DNA of 64,000 bases from Hymenobacter volaticus (GCF_022921055.1 NZ_CP095061.1:4565501-4629500); one strand, 5' to 3'; shown: positions 47,869 through 59,347, counted from the stretch's first letter. Notes: a model not told the origin generated them from the sequence alone. Translations and numbers: made by a program.

Positions 47869-50800
47869 ATGCCAAAAAAGCTACTGTTTCTTGCAGCTTT
47901 TAGCTGTTTCCTAACTACCCTAATTCAAGCCCAATCTGAAAAGTCTGCTTCCTCAAGTTTAGAGTTTATAGAAAACCGGGGCCAATGGCCTAAACCAGTC
48001 CGCTACACGGCTGATGTTCCCGGCGGGCGGTTGTTTTTAGAATCCCAGGGGTTGACGTATTCGTTGCTGGCAGGGGTGCCGCATGCTCACGAAGACCCCG
48101 AACACGCCACTGCAAACAGCGAAGTCAAGGCACATGCCGTACGGGTAACCTTTGAAGGAAGTAAGCCGGAGCCTGCCCTACGAGCTGACAACCAAACCGC
48201 TGAAGTTCGCAACTACCTACGCGGCAACGACCCCAAACACTGGGCACACAATGTTCCGGGGTTTCGGGAGTTGCGCTACGCCGAGATATGGCCCGGCATT
48301 GGGAGTCACTTCTACGAAAACCAACATCAGCAACTGGAATACGACTTCGAGTTGGCTGCCGATGCAAATCCTGACGCCATCCAACTGCGCTACGATGGTG
48401 CCGAGGCTCTAACGCTCACCGCCGAAGGTAGTCTCGAAATCCGCACTTCGGTAGGAATGCTGCGCGAACTGGCCCGAAAGCGTGGCAAACCGATGCCGTC
48501 GGCCACCGCAGGCCTATATCCTGTGCCTACGTGCTGGAAGGCCGCACGGTGCACTTTCGGCTGGGCACCTACAACCGGCACTTGCCACTCACTATTGACC
48601 CCACCGTAATATTCTCTTCGTACACCGGTGCTACCTCCGACAACTGGGGCTTCACGGCCACATACGATGCGCAGGGCAATATGTATTCGGGCGGCATTGT
48701 GTTCGGAGCTGGCTACCCGACCACTGTAGGCGCTTTCAGCACCACGTTCAGCGGCATCATCGACATTGGCATCATTAAGTACAACACGGCTACTACCGGC
48801 TCTGCTGCCCGAGTTTGGGCCACGTACATAGGTGGCTCACAAGTCGACTTCCCCCACAGCCTGGTAGTGAACAACCAAGGCGAACTAGCTCTGCTGGGCA
48901 CCACGGCTTCTCCCGACTATCCTACCTCTGCCACGGCATACGACCGGACCTTTAATGGGGGCACGCCAATTTCTCCATCGGGGTTCAGCAGTTTTTCTGG
49001 CGGCTCCGACTTGGTAGTGACGCGCCTGAGCGCCGACGGCAGTGCCTTGCTTGGCTCCACCTACCTGGGCGGCGACGGCAACGATGGTTTGCTGGATATT
49101 ACGACCTCGCTCGTGCGCAATTATGGCGACTCTTTTCGGGGTGACATTTTACTGGATGCCAACAACAATATGTATCTGGCATCTAGCACCACCTCTGCCA
49201 ACTTCCCCACTAGCAACGGCCTGGGCGGGGCCTATCGAGGCGGTACCCATGATGCTGTAGTGTGCAAACTCAATTCTACGGCCAGCACCTTGCTGTGGAG
49301 TAGCTTTGTTGGTGGTGCCGGCGCCGATGCGGCCTATTCATTGCAACTAGACACTGCCGGTGGCCTTTACGTGAGCGGCGGAACCACGAGCACCAACTTC
49401 CCTACCACTGCCGCCGCACTCAACCCAACAGCCCAGGGCAGCGTCGATGGTTTTGTGGCACGAATCAACAGCGCCGGCAATTTGATTCAACACGCTACTT
49501 ACCTGGGCACTAGCTCCTACGACCAAACCTATTTCCTACAGCTCGATGGCAGCGGTGCCGTGTATGTATTGGGCCAGACTTTGGGTAGCTACCCCGTTAC
49601 GAGCGGACGCTACCAGAATGCAGGCGGCAAGCAATTCATCCACAAGCTCACCCCCGACCTTACCACCACCGACTTCTCGACTGTGTTTGGGAGCGGACGC
49701 TCGACTATCGACATTTCGCCCACCGCTTTTCTGGTCGATCAGTGCAACCGCATCTACGTGAGTGGCTGGGGCGGCAGCGCAAACCAGTATAGTGTTTTCG
49801 CCAACGGCAACACCTTCAACCTGCCGGTTACACCTACGGCCGTGCAAAGCACCACCGATGGTGCTGACTTCTATCTGATGCAGTTGGCCCCCGATGCTAC
49901 CCGCCTCGACTACGCTACCTTTTTCGGGCAGTCGGGCGGGGGTGACCACGTGGACGGAGGCACTTCGCGCTTCGATCCGCGGGGCTTTGTGTACCAAGCA
50001 GTATGCGCTTGCGGAAGAACTAATGGCTTTCCGGTCCCGCCTGGGGCAGGCACTTACTCTAGTACTTCTGGTTACTTCAACTGCAACAATGCTGCCTTCA
50101 AATTCAACTTCGAGACCGTAAATGTCGTGGCCGGCATCGACCGTGACGTGTGTGTTACATCGGCTCCGCAGCCTTTGATTGGCTCCCCGGCTGGGGGCGT
50201 CTGGACAGGTCCCGGTGTATCGGGTTCGGTGGCTACTAGCTTTGTATTCACTCCTACGTCGGCGCTACTTGGCTTGCAAACTCTCACGTACACAGTTACG
50301 GGTTTTGGTCCATGCGGGGGTATCTCCACCTTGCGGCTGATGGTAGTTTCTTCGCCTGTACCCGCCTTCACGGCTCCCACTCAAACTACTTTTTGCTTGG
50401 GCACAGGCGCGCCAGTTCCTACTATGACCTTGGCGGCAATACCTGCTGGCGGCACCTTCTCCGGGCCGGGCGTGACGGGCAACGTGTTTAATCCCAACGT
50501 GGCTGGCCCCGGCAGCCACACGCTCATCTACACCGTGAATGCCGGTGGCTGCCTCCTCCAAACCACGCAAACTATAACAGGTATTCGAGCTACTACTGGT
50601 CCGGCTATTACCGTGTGTTCAAACGGGGCGGCTACTCCACTAGTAGGGTCGCCGGCAGGTGGCACTTGGAGTGGGCCGGGAGTATCTGGCTCTGTAGCAG
50701 CAGGATTTATGTTCACGCCGGCATCAGCGCTAGTTGGTTCACGGGTGCTTACCTATACAGTTACGGGAAATGGGGGCTGCACTAGCACGGCCACTCTCAC

Positions 50801-51767
50801 GGCCACTGTGTTTCAGTATCCTACTTTTACGCCCCCTACTCTACCAGCTTACTGCACGGCTACTACCACACCAATAGCCTTACCGAACGGCGTACTGTGG
50901 AGCGGCCGGGGGGTGCGCGGGCCAACTAGCACCGGTTTCACATTCACGCCATCTTTAACCGGAGCAGGCACGTTCACGCTGAGTTACACCACTGGTTTTG
51001 GCCTCTGCGATGTATCGGGCACTGTTCCCGTTACGGTAACTAGCCCAGTTACTGTTAGCATGCCTGCTGATACTGTTTTGTGTCCAGGTACCACGCAGCC
51101 GTTTCAGCTTCGGGCAACCACGGCCGGCGGCACTTGGTCGGGAGCTAATGTAACTAGTGCAGGTCTTTTCACCCCTCCAGCTGGCTTCAGTGGCTTTACT
51201 ACCCTTACTTATACGGTTGCGACAGGTGCATGCACCAATACGGCTACTCGGCGGGTAAGCGTAGCAGAAGTGCCCACGTACGCAGCCCGTTGGAACGCTG
51301 AGCTGTGCGCCGAGACGCGTGAGGCCCCGCTAAGCGTGCGCTTCTCAGATCCAGTCAACAACTCGGTTGGTGTGCGCTGGGACTTCGGCGACGGCACTCA
51401 GGGCGTCGGCAATACGACCACTCACGTATACGCACAACCTGGCCGTTATACACCCCACATCATCAGATCTTATAATAACAGCCTGTGCACTGTGCAGGTT
51501 GATCTGCCGGTAGTTGAAGTCACGAAAGCGCACGAGATTCCCAACATCATCACGCCCAACGGCGACAACAAGAACGAGTACTTTGAAGCCACCAACGGTT
51601 GTCCGGCTCGGCTACAGATTTTCTCTCGCTGGGGCAGCAAGGTGTACGAATCGGTCTCCTACCGCAACAACTGGAATGGCGACGAGCTTCCCAACGGCGT
51701 ATATTACTACCTCATCCAACCAGCCAATGGCGCTTCTATTAAAGGCTGGGTAGAAATCAGTAGATAA
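47869..51767 (+). CDS. Giant T9SS type-B protein with gliding-motility C-terminal domain, paralogue (frameshifted)
   Basis: About 1299 aa after repair, with a signal peptide (T-L-I-Q-A-Q). Same layout as its upstream neighbour: S-L-E-F-I-E-N-R-G-Q-W module, P-T-V-I-F-S-S-Y-T-G, SBBP-like repeats, then more G-G-T-(W/F)-S-G-P-G-V repeats than the first copy, a PKD-like R-W-D-F-G-D-G-T and C-terminus P-N-I-I-T-P-N-G-D-N-K-N-E-Y. The frame breaks at CCC 48473-48475; one more C turns ...LRELARKRG... into ...LRELAPKAWQT..., matching E-Q-A-P-K-A-W in the paralogue. A terminator separates the two genes, so expression can be independent. Function presumably adhesion. Confidence 0.85.
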
Positions 51768-51911
51768 AGTAAAGGCAAATACGCTGTCTGGTATCAACCT
51801 TCTATATAGTATCCGCTTGTTGAAAGCCTCGTGGTCAGATACTCAACCACAGGAATCGAGCCTCACAGGAGTTGCGTAAGCCGCTGGTTACTCCCTGTAC
51901 CGCTAGGCAGC

Positions 51912-51942
51912 TTGCTTTCGGCCATTTATCACCGTATATTTG
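51912..51942 (+). promoter_or_regulatory. Bacteroidota-type promoter of rimP-nusA-infB
   Basis: TTG (51912-51914), 20-nt spacer, TATATTTG (51935-51942): matches the TTG/TAnnTTTG consensus. The predicted start is near 51947. Confidence 0.75.
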
Positions 51943-51960
51943 CGCAGTATTCTGATTGTG

Positions 51961-51990
51961 AAGAGGGGACGTAGCGTCCCCTCTTTCTTT
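51961..51990 (+). terminator. Promoter-proximal intrinsic terminator ahead of rimP
   Basis: 11-bp perfect arms AAGAGGGGACG (51961-51971) and its complement (51975-51985), loop TAG, then TCTTTTA. It lies between the promoter and the rimP start, so it may act as an attenuator of the operon rather than as a gene-end terminator. Confidence 0.7.
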
Positions 51991-52011
51991 TATCACCTGG
52001 TCCAAGCTTAA

Positions 52012-52482
52012 ATGAATTTCGATCAAACCCGCATTGCGGAAATGCTCCAGGAGAGCCTCACCGGCAACCAGCTGTTTGTGGTGAACCTAAGTGTGTCCGA
52101 CGCCGTTCGTCCTAAAATCACTGTCACACTCGATAGTGAAGAAGGCCTCGGTATCGATGAATGCGCGCAGGTGAGCCGCCGATTGGCTCGCCGCATCGAT
52201 GAGGCGTATGGGGAAGATGCGACCTACTCGCTGGAAGTTACTTCGCCCGGCGCCGACCAGCCGCTCATTGACCCGCGCCAGTACACGCGCCACGTGGGCC
52301 GCAGCTTAAGTTTGAAGCTAGCCGACGGCACCGAGAAAACCGGCAAACTGGAAGCTACCGAAGCAACGGGCATTCAGCTGGCGGAAGTAATAAAGGAAAA
52401 GAGCAAGCAGAAAACACTACCCGCCGTGCTGGTGCCGTTCACCGACATTCAGGAGGCGCGAGTAGTTATTTCATTTAAGTAA
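52012..52482 (+). CDS. rimP: Ribosome maturation factor RimP
   Basis: Assists 30S subunit maturation. 156 aa: K-I-T-V-T-L-D-S-E-E-G-L-G-I-D-E-C, S-R-R-L-A-R-R-I-D, and the conserved Y-S-L-E-V-T-S-P-G-A-D-Q-P-L near the domain boundary; C-terminal SH3-like half ends with E-A-R-V-V-I-S-F-K. First gene of rimP-nusA-infB. The order is conserved in bacteria. Confidence 0.93.
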   Translation: MNFDQTRIAEMLQESLTGNQLFVVNLSVSDAVRPKITVTLDSEEGLGIDECAQVSRRLARRIDEAYGEDATYSLEVTSPGADQPLIDPRQYTRHVGRSLSLKLADGTEKTGKLEATEATGIQLAEVIKEKSKQKTLPAVLVPFTDIQEARVVISFK

Positions 52483-52578
52483 ATTAACTGATTGAATTGC
52501 CAACTAGCTGGCTTATAAAGCTTAATTGCTCTACAGGCACAGGTATTAAAGCAATTAAACAATTCAACAATTAATCAG

Positions 52579-53874
52579 ATGAACAGCAACGTTCTGATTG
52601 AATCGTTCGCCGAGTTTGCCCGGAGCAAGAACATCGACCGTCCCACGATGATGAGCATCTTGGAGGACGTGTTCCGCACCATGATTCGCAAGAGGTACAC
52701 GGACGACGCCAACTTCGACGTCATCCTGAACGTGGACAAAGGCGACTTGGAAATCTACCGCAACCGTGAAATTGTGGACGATAACTCCGAGGATATCTGG
52801 GACAACGATAAAATTCCGCTGGCAGAAGCCCAAAAGATCGAGCCCGATTTCGAGGTAGGCGAACAAGTAACCGAAGAAATCAAGCTGGAAGATTTTGGCC
52901 GTCGGGCTGTGCTTATGGCTCGTCAAACGCTGATTCAACGGGTGAAAGACCTAGAGCGCGACAATCTCTACCAGACGTATAAAGATCAGGTGGGTGAAAT
53001 TATCACCGGTGAGGTATACCAAGTATGGAGCCGCGAAGCCCTGATCCTCGATAAAGAGGAAAATGAGCTCGTGCTGCCTAAAACCGAGCAGATCCCGAAG
53101 GACCGTTACCGCAAAGGCGACACTGTGCGCGCCGTTGTGCACCGTGTTGAAATCATCAACGGTACGCCCAAAATTATTCTCTCGCGCGCAGCGCCCGCTT
53201 TCTTGGAGCGCTTGTTTGAGCTGGAAGTACCTGAAATCTACGATGGCTTAATTACTATTAAGAACATCGTACGTGAGCCGGGTGAGCGGGCCAAAGTAGC
53301 CGTAGAAAGCTACGATGACCGCATTGACCCGGTAGGTGCTTGCGTGGGTATGAAAGGCTCCCGTATTCACGCCGTAGTGCGCGAATTGGAAAACGAGAAC
53401 ATCGATGTCATCAATTACACCGACAACCTAGAGCTGTATATCGCTCGGGCCTTGTCGCCTGCTAAATTGACTTCGATGAAAATAAACGAACAAACTGGCC
53501 GGGTATCGGTGTTCTTAAAGCCCGACCAAGTTTCGTTGGCTATCGGACGCGGTGGTGCTAATATCAAATTGGCAAGCCGCTTGGTAGGCATGGAAATCGA
53601 CGTATTCCGGGATGCCGGTGATTACGACGAGGATATTGCACTTGACGAATTCTCTGACGAAATTGAATCCTGGATCATCGCCGAGCTTAAGAAAATCGGT
53701 CTTGATACAGGTCGGGCCGTATTAGCTGTAAGTAAAGAAGATATCGTGCGCCGTACCGAATTAGAAGAAGAACACGTAGATGAGCTTTTCCGCGTTATCA
53801 AACAGGAATTTAACGAGGAAGAGGAAGAAAGTAACCAAGCACATACTCCCACCGTCAGCGACGACGCGCAATGA
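52579..53874 (+). CDS. nusA: Transcription termination/antitermination factor NusA
   Basis: RNA-polymerase-binding factor that modulates pausing and termination. 431 aa: N-terminal RNAP-binding domain, S1 domain around G-E-V-Y-Q-V, then two KH domains (V-G-A-C-V-G-M-K-G-S-R-I and S-L-A-I-G-R-G-G-A-N-I-K-L-A). The C-terminus is short and acidic, without the acidic repeats of Escherichia coli NusA, as usual in Bacteroidota. 96 bp after rimP. NusA could act on the terminator in its own operon leader. Confidence 0.95.
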   Translation: MNSNVLIESFAEFARSKNIDRPTMMSILEDVFRTMIRKRYTDDANFDVILNVDKGDLEIYRNREIVDDNSEDIWDNDKIPLAEAQKIEPDFEVGEQVTEEIKLEDFGRRAVLMARQTLIQRVKDLERDNLYQTYKDQVGEIITGEVYQVWSREALILDKEENELVLPKTEQIPKDRYRKGDTVRAVVHRVEIINGTPKIILSRAAPAFLERLFELEVPEIYDGLITIKNIVREPGERAKVAVESYDDRIDPVGACVGMKGSRIHAVVRELENENIDVINYTDNLELYIARALSPAKLTSMKINEQTGRVSVFLKPDQVSLAIGRGGANIKLASRLVGMEIDVFRDAGDYDEDIALDEFSDEIESWIIAELKKIGLDTGRAVLAVSKEDIVRRTELEEEHVDELFRVIKQEFNEEEEESNQAHTPTVSDDAQ

Positions 53875-53898
53875 GCGCGCGGGCTTCGGCCCGGCAAG

Positions 53899-53934
53899 GG
53901 TGTTAAATCGGGCCAGTCGGTTTGATTTAACACC
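53899..53934. other. Hairpin in the nusA-infB gap
   Basis: 11-bp perfect arms GGTGTTAAATC (53899-53909) and GATTTAACACC (53924-53934) with a 14-nt loop. No T run, so not a clear terminator. A processing or pausing role is possible. Confidence 0.5.
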
Positions 53935-53955
53935 GGCTGGCACCATTTAAAGTAG

Positions 53956-53963
53956 TACCTTTG
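53956..53963 (+). promoter_or_regulatory. Possible -7 element of an internal infB promoter
   Basis: TACCTTTG fits TAnnTTTG and lies 33 bp before the infB start. No TTG is seen at the usual spacing. Confidence 0.4.
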
Positions 53964-53996
53964 CAATCAGATAAGAGTATCGTTCGCGAGCATAGA

Positions 53997-56900
53997 ATGG
54001 CGGAAGCAGCAACCAAACGGCTTAGTCAGGCAGCCAAAGACCTGAACGTTGGGATGAACACCTTGGTGGAAACCCTAGCGAAAAAAGGATTTCAGATAGA
54101 AAACAAGCCCACAACCAAGCTGAGCTCAGATCAGGTTGCGTTGCTGGACAAGGAATTCGCGTCTTCAGCCCAAGACAAAGCCGAAGCCTTTAAGCTCAGC
54201 CAGGCTAAGCGCCAGAGCGAGCTAGATGCTGCTGCTCTCGCCCGGCCTGCCGAGCCTGTAGCTCCTAAGGCACCAGTGGCTCCTGCGCCCGCTCCTAAGC
54301 CAGTTGAGCCTCCAAAGCCTGCTCCTGTGCCCGTAGCCGCTCCGGTAGCTACGGCGCCTGTTGTGGCGCCTGCTCCTAGCAGGCCAGCGCCAGTAGAGGA
54401 AGCACCTAAAGTGCCTGGCTTGAAAGTATTAGGCAGGATTGAGCTAGACTCGAAAGGTCGCCCTGTTCCTCCGCGTCCTGCGCCTGCTCCGTCTCCAGCC
54501 CCAGTTTCCACTCCTCCCCTGGCACCGGCCCCAGTTGCTGCGCCAGTGGCAGAAGTGAAAACACCTCCAGCACCGGTTGTTGAGAACAAGCCAGTTCCCG
54601 CGCCAACGCCAGCACCGGTTCCAGCTCCTGCACCAACGGCACCTGTAGTTTCAGCGCCAGTTGCGCCAGCACCACCTGCTGCGCCTGTAGCGCCAACCCC
54701 AAGCCGCCCAGTTGCGCCAGCACCAGTAGTTGCAGCAACTCCGGCTCCGTCTCCAGCGCCTAAACCTGCACCAGCTCCAGCACCTACTCCAGCGGCGCCC
54801 GTAGTTGCTGCTGCGCCAGCACCCACTCCGCCTGTTGCTCCTGAAACGCCAGCTACTCCGGCTCCTGTTGAAGAAGTAGGCATTATCACGGCCAGAGCAG
54901 ACCAGTTGAAGGGTCTGACCGTGTTGGGTAAAATCGAACTTCCGGTTGATTCGTCGCGGCGAGGTGGTGGCAATGCCGGCCGTGGTCCACGGCCGGTAGC
55001 TTCATCTGATGTACGCAAGAGCGGATTGAGCGCAGATGCGAAGAAGCGTCAGCGCCAACGTATTCCGGGTCAGACAGGAGCTCCTCAAACCGGTCAAGGC
55101 CAAGGCCAAGGCCAGGGTCAAGGACAAGGAGGCCAACGCCCCGAACAAGGACAAAACCCGGGCTACCAGGGCAACCGTCCTACGGGTACTGGCCCACGTG
55201 GCAACAACAGTAGCAACAATACCAACCAGCGGCCACTTAACAATGCGCCCCGGGTTACAGGTACTGGCCAAGCAGCACAGCGTCAAGCACCAGCTGTACC
55301 GCTCACTCCCGAGCAAAATGAAAAGCAAATCCAGGAGCAAATCAAGGCTACGCTGGCTAAACTCAGTGGTGGCCGTGGGGGCAACCAGAACAACCGTGCT
55401 AAGTATCGGCGTGACAAGCGTGCTGGTGTAGCGGAAGACCGTGAAGCCCAACGCGCCCAAAACGAGCTGGATGCCAAGACGCTGAAAGTAACCGAATTTA
55501 TTTCGGCCAATGACTTGGCTTCGCTGATGGACGTGTCGGTCAACGAGGTTATCAAGGTGTGCTTGAACATGGGCATGTTCGTGTCCATCAACCAGCGCCT
55601 CGACGCAGAAGCCATCACGGTTATTGCCGACGAATTTGGTTACGACGTAGAATTCCTGAGTGCAGAGGAAGAGGATACGGTTATCGAGATTGAAGACAAC
55701 GACGAAGATCTGCAGCCCCGTGCTCCTATTGTGACCATTATGGGTCACGTTGACCACGGTAAGACGTCGTTGCTTGACTACATCCGGAGCGCCAGCGTAG
55801 CCAAAGGCGAAGCCGGTGGTATCACGCAGCACATTGGTGCCTACGATGTGCTGACCAAATCGGGCAAGCGTGTCACCTTCCTTGACACTCCAGGTCACGA
55901 AGCGTTTACCGCAATGCGTGCCCGCGGTGCCAAGATCACCGATATTGCCATCATCGTGGTAGCAGCCGACGACTCGGTTATGCCACAGACGAAGGAAGCA
56001 ATCAATCACGCACAGGCAGCTGGCGTACCGATTGTTATTGCACTTAACAAAATCGACAAGCCGGGTGCTAACCCTGACAAAGTCCGTGAAGAGCTATCTG
56101 CTATCAACGTTCTTGTAGAAGAATGGGGTGGCAAATATCAATCGCAGGAAGTGTCGGCCAAAACAGGTCTTGGTATCGATGATCTGTTGGAAAAGGTGCT
56201 GCTAGAAGCCGAAATTTTGGAGCTGAAGGCCAACCCAGATCGTAGTGCAGTAGGTGCCGTTATTGAAGCTTCGTTGGACAAAGGCCGCGGCTATGTAACT
56301 ACCATCCTGGTACAGACTGGTACCATGAAAGTAGGTGACGTGGTACTGGCAGGTCCGCACTACGGCCGCGTAAAGGCTATGACCGACCACCGCGGCAAAA
56401 AGATGAAGCAAGCTGGGCCGGCTACACCGGTACAGGTACTTGGTCTGACAGGTGCTCCTCAAGCCGGCGACAAGATTCAGGTGATGGAAACCGAGCGTGA
56501 AGCGCGGGAACTAGCCACCCAGCGTCAGCAGCTGTCGCGTGAGCAAACCATGCGTACCAAGAAGCACATCACGCTCGATGAGATTGGTCGTCGTTTGGCA
56601 CTGGCTTCGTTTAAAGAGCTCAACATCATCGTGAAAGGTGACGTGGATGGTTCGGTGGAAGCACTGGCCGACTCTTTGCTGAAGCTGAGCACGCCGGAAG
56701 TTTCGGTGAACATCCTTAGCAAAGGCGTGGGTGCCATCTCGGAATCCGACGTATTGCTGGCATCGGCCTCCGACGCCATCATCATTGGTTTCCAGGTGCG
56801 GCCTTCGCAGAGTGCCCGTAAATTGGCTGAGCAAGAGCAGATCGATATCCGTCTCTACTCTATCATCTACAATGCTATCAACGAGGTGAAGGATGCTATG

Positions 56901-57224
56901 GAAGGCATGCTAGCCCCAACGGTGCAGGAAGTGGTAGTGGCCAACGCCGAAATTCGTCAGGTGTTCAACATTACCAAAGTAGGCTCCATTGGTGGCTGCA
57001 TGGTGACGGAAGGAACTTTCACTCGCAAAACCAAAGTGCGGCTTGTACGCGACGGTATTGTGGTGTACTCAGGCGAAATCCAAGACCTCAAGCGTTACAA
57101 AGACGATGTGTCGGAAGTACGCCAAGGCTACGAGTGTGGTATTTCTCTGAAAGGCTTCAATGACCTGCAAGAGGGAGACAACATCGAAGGCTTCGAAGAA
57201 AAAGAAGTGAAGCGTACATTGTAG
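53997..57224 (+). CDS. infB: Translation initiation factor IF-2
   Basis: GTPase that places initiator tRNA on the ribosome. 1075 aa from ATG 53997. N-terminal IF2-N segment ([16 protein letters not shown]), then a very long low-complexity Pro/Ala/Val linker (about residues 80-300) and a Gln/Gly/Asn-rich stretch (about 355-440). A second IF2-N-like region precedes the G domain: G1 G-H-V-D-H-G-K-T (about 583), G3 D-T-P-G-H-E, G4 N-K-I-D. Domains II-IV follow to [12 protein letters not shown]. Long linkers are common in Bacteroidota IF-2. Confidence 0.97.
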   Translation: MAEAATKRLSQAAKDLNVGMNTLVETLAKKGFQIENKPTTKLSSDQVALLDKEFASSAQDKAEAFKLSQAKRQSELDAAALARPAEPVAPKAPVAPAPAPKPVEPPKPAPVPVAAPVATAPVVAPAPSRPAPVEEAPKVPGLKVLGRIELDSKGRPVPPRPAPAPSPAPVSTPPLAPAPVAAPVAEVKTPPAPVVENKPVPAPTPAPVPAPAPTAPVVSAPVAPAPPAAPVAPTPSRPVAPAPVVAATPAPSPAPKPAPAPAPTPAAPVVAAAPAPTPPVAPETPATPAPVEEVGIITARADQLKGLTVLGKIELPVDSSRRGGGNAGRGPRPVASSDVRKSGLSADAKKRQRQRIPGQTGAPQTGQGQGQGQGQGQGGQRPEQGQNPGYQGNRPTGTGPRGNNSSNNTNQRPLNNAPRVTGTGQAAQRQAPAVPLTPEQNEKQIQEQIKATLAKLSGGRGGNQNNRAKYRRDKRAGVAEDREAQRAQNELDAKTLKVTEFISANDLASLMDVSVNEVIKVCLNMGMFVSINQRLDAEAITVIADEFGYDVEFLSAEEEDTVIEIEDNDEDLQPRAPIVTIMGHVDHGKTSLLDYIRSASVAKGEAGGITQHIGAYDVLTKSGKRVTFLDTPGHEAFTAMRARGAKITDIAIIVVAADDSVMPQTKEAINHAQAAGVPIVIALNKIDKPGANPDKVREELSAINVLVEEWGGKYQSQEVSAKTGLGIDDLLEKVLLEAEILELKANPDRSAVGAVIEASLDKGRGYVTTILVQTGTMKVGDVVLAGPHYGRVKAMTDHRGKKMKQAGPATPVQVLGLTGAPQAGDKIQVMETEREARELATQRQQLSREQTMRTKKHITLDEIGRRLALASFKELNIIVKGDVDGSVEALADSLLKLSTPEVSVNILSKGVGAISESDVLLASASDAIIIGFQVRPSQSARKLAEQEQIDIRLYSIIYNAINEVKDAMEGMLAPTVQEVVVANAEIRQVFNITKVGSIGGCMVTEGTFTRKTKVRLVRDGIVVYSGEIQDLKRYKDDVSEVRQGYECGISLKGFNDLQEGDNIEGFEEKEVKRTL

Positions 57225-57255
57225 CCTAAGCTTCAAGTACAAATAGATTTGTTAG

Positions 57256-57287
57256 ACGCCTCAACTGTTAGCAGTTGAGGCGTTTTT
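57256..57287 (+). terminator. Intrinsic terminator after infB
   Basis: 12-bp perfect arms (57256-57267 and 57272-57283), 4-nt loop, followed by T residues. It ends the rimP-nusA-infB operon. Confidence 0.85.
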
Positions 57288-57439
57288 CATTTCAGGCTTT
57301 TCGAGCTAAAAGTATTTTCGGTTGCAGTTAGGGTTACATCTTGCAGCATCTATTCGCTAAGCCCAAGCTTGTTGCTAGTAATTGGCAAGACGCTATGTAC
57401 TGCTAATCCTATCTTGGACGTTGTCACATCATCATGTTA

Positions 57440-57470
57440 TTGACACCAGTCGAATACACGTCTAGCTTTG
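57440..57470 (+). promoter_or_regulatory. Bacteroidota-type promoter
   Basis: TTG (57440-57442), 20-nt spacer, TAGCTTTG (57463-57470). It drives the outer-membrane protein gene at 57513. Confidence 0.7.
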
Positions 57471-57512
57471 TATCACATTAAGAAATAGTTGAATTAAATC
57501 TTTCCGCTCTGC

Positions 57513-58328
57513 ATGAGAATAACCTTAACACTTCTGCTTTTAACAACAGGGCTAGCCACTACAGCATTAGCTCAAACCAAAACCTCTACAAAGGCAACTA
57601 AATCCACTACAACCTCGAAAACGACTGCGACCAAGCCTGCTGCTACCAAAGCCTCTAGCACGGCCAAGCCTACCACGACGCGCGCTAGCTCAAGCACTTC
57701 TCGTCCGGCTTCAAAACCTGCTACACAGCCAGCTACCACTCCCCCGGCCACTGCAGAAACTTCAAGCACGTCTGCTTCCACCAATTCCGTTAAGCTAGAA
57801 ATACCGGGAGTTGAGCCCCAAAAGGCCCCTTCCTTCAACAAGGGGACCGTGGCAGTGAACCTAGGATTAGGATTGGGGATAGGGTATGGCTACGGCTTAA
57901 ATTTTGGCGGAAGCACAAAGTCCTCGCCGGCTCTTAGCTTGTCAGTGGAAAAGGGTATTGTCGACGGAATTGGTCCTGGCGTTATTAGTGTGGGCGGTTT
58001 ACTTGGTTACAAGTCGTATAGCTATGAATGGTCTTCTTATAAAGCCAAATGGACCAACATTTATGTAGCCGCCCGCGGAGCTTATCACTACAACTTCACG
58101 GCTAACCCCAAGTTTGATACCTACGCTGGTTTGAGTTTGGCGGCTCGTATCGAGAACTACTCCAACGATTATGACGACGATGCGCTGAAGGATTCTTATG
58201 GCGGAGCGAACCTCGAGGTAGGAATTTTTGCGGGTGGACGCTACTTACTGACCGACAAGGTTGGAGTATTCACTGAGCTAGGTTATGATATGAGTTATAT
58301 GAAGTTAGGTGTTACTGCAAAGTTTTAA
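57513..58328 (+). CDS. Outer-membrane beta-barrel protein with Ser/Thr/Lys-rich N-terminal linker
   Basis: 271 aa. Signal peptide (T-T-A-L-A-Q), then a linker (about 22-95) made almost only of Thr, Ser, Lys, Ala and Pro, and a barrel domain (about 105-271) with alternating strands starting V-A-V-N-L-G-L-G-L-G-I-G-Y-G-Y-G and ending K-L-G-V-T-A-K-F. The terminal Phe is typical of outer-membrane proteins. The linker may be periplasmic and bind peptidoglycan or be glycosylated; this is inference. Alone between two terminators. Confidence 0.75.
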   Translation: MRITLTLLLLTTGLATTALAQTKTSTKATKSTTTSKTTATKPAATKASSTAKPTTTRASSSTSRPASKPATQPATTPPATAETSSTSASTNSVKLEIPGVEPQKAPSFNKGTVAVNLGLGLGIGYGYGLNFGGSTKSSPALSLSVEKGIVDGIGPGVISVGGLLGYKSYSYEWSSYKAKWTNIYVAARGAYHYNFTANPKFDTYAGLSLAARIENYSNDYDDDALKDSYGGANLEVGIFAGGRYLLTDKVGVFTELGYDMSYMKLGVTAKF

Positions 58329-58900
58329 CTCCGGTTTTCGCAAGATCAAGTGCATTAGTTATTGAATGCTCTATTGGGTACATACCGTCTTATTACACAG
58401 TGGCAATCTTTTATTCTTATACTAAAGACTCAACGGGCACTGCAAGCTTTCCACTTTCTGTCCGTTAAGCGTCACGTCCTTCCACTAGTAACGTCTGTGA
58501 CCCATGGCTCGCGCAACTGCTTCCATAGCTAAGGCCCAAACTACCTTCTACAATAGCTGCTTGCCAGCTCCTGTATGTTATCTGTCGCTCAGCAACCCAT
58601 TGTTGGTAACCGATAAGACTACTAGCAAGGCACTACAAAACCTTGACAGCCACTTACCACGCATTGGATGGGCGGATGATGCTACTGCCAACTACTGCAA
58701 GCGAGAACATGAGGTAGCTTCTAGTTTCAACTAAGCTATCATCCGCGTCTTCTTTAGCTGAGCCGGGGGCGAACGGTGGCCTCGATTTCACTAAAGACGC
58801 AAAAAGCCCCGCTGCTGTGCAGTGGGGCTTTTTCTTTTATCGTGACACAAACTTGTGGTATCTGAGCGTCGCAGAGTATAGCTAGAAGCTAAGCGCTATC
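58329..58900. other. Intergenic region
   Basis: About 570 bp between convergent genes. Apart from the terminator at 58801-58834 nothing is recognised. A 76-codon ATG ORF (58504-58734) lacks any domain or ribosome-binding support. Confidence 0.5.
58801..58834. terminator. Bidirectional intrinsic terminator
   Basis: 14-bp arms (58801-58814 and 58820-58833, one G-U pair) with A5 and T5 ends, serving the convergent genes on both sides. Confidence 0.8.
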
Positions 58901-59347
58901 TCAAAAAGACAGGAAGTGCTTTTTCTTTTTGTGTTTCAGCGGTTTGCCTTTGGGATCAATACCCATAGCTGGGCGGCTCTGCCCTTTCTTCATCATGGCG
59001 TTCCTAGCGTGCTTACTCGCTTTGAACTTACGCACTGTAAAGCCGCCTGATCCTTTCTCGTACTGTCGGGCAGGTCCTGAGGCGCGGCCAAAGCTGGTGT
59101 TAGAACTGCCGCCTGCCCGAGCTTGCAGCAACTCCATTTGCTGGTCGCGCTTCGCATCGTCGGGGTTCATGTTCATGCGGCGCTGCATGTTGGCAATGTC
59201 CGAGGAGGTAGCCTTACGCTTGCGTGTGCCTTGCTCACTAGCTTGACTACCCGGCTCCGTGGAAGTAATAGATGAAGTTTGGGCGTGCACGGGGCGGCTT
59301 AAGAAGCTTGCGGCAACCAGAAGCGCGGCAGCTAAAAAATTTTTCAT
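58901..59347 (-). CDS. Small exported basic protein of unknown function
   Basis: 148 aa from ATG 59347, which gives a clean signal peptide (R-P-V-H-A-Q). The mature part is hydrophilic and Arg/Lys/Met-rich: N-M-Q-R-R-M-N-M-N-P-D-D-A-K-R-D-Q-Q-M, then G-G-F-T-V-R-K-F-K and a Lys tail K-P-L-K-H-K-K-K-K-H-F-L-S-F. I recognise no family. A basic periplasmic or surface protein is predicted. Confidence 0.65.
   Translation of the reverse strand: MKNFLAAALLVAASFLSRPVHAQTSSITSTEPGSQASEQGTRKRKATSSDIANMQRRMNMNPDDAKRDQQMELLQARAGGSSNTSFGRASGPARQYEKGSGGFTVRKFKASKHARNAMMKKGQSRPAMGIDPKGKPLKHKKKKHFLSF

Noticed and set aside
53997..57224. Pro/Ala and Gln/Gly repeats of IF-2 as mobile or CRISPR-like repeats
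   Set aside because: They are in-frame low-complexity linker codons with no spacer structure.
58504..58734. 76-codon ORF on the plus strand
   Set aside because: No domain, signal or family; lies between convergent genes and has no promoter support.
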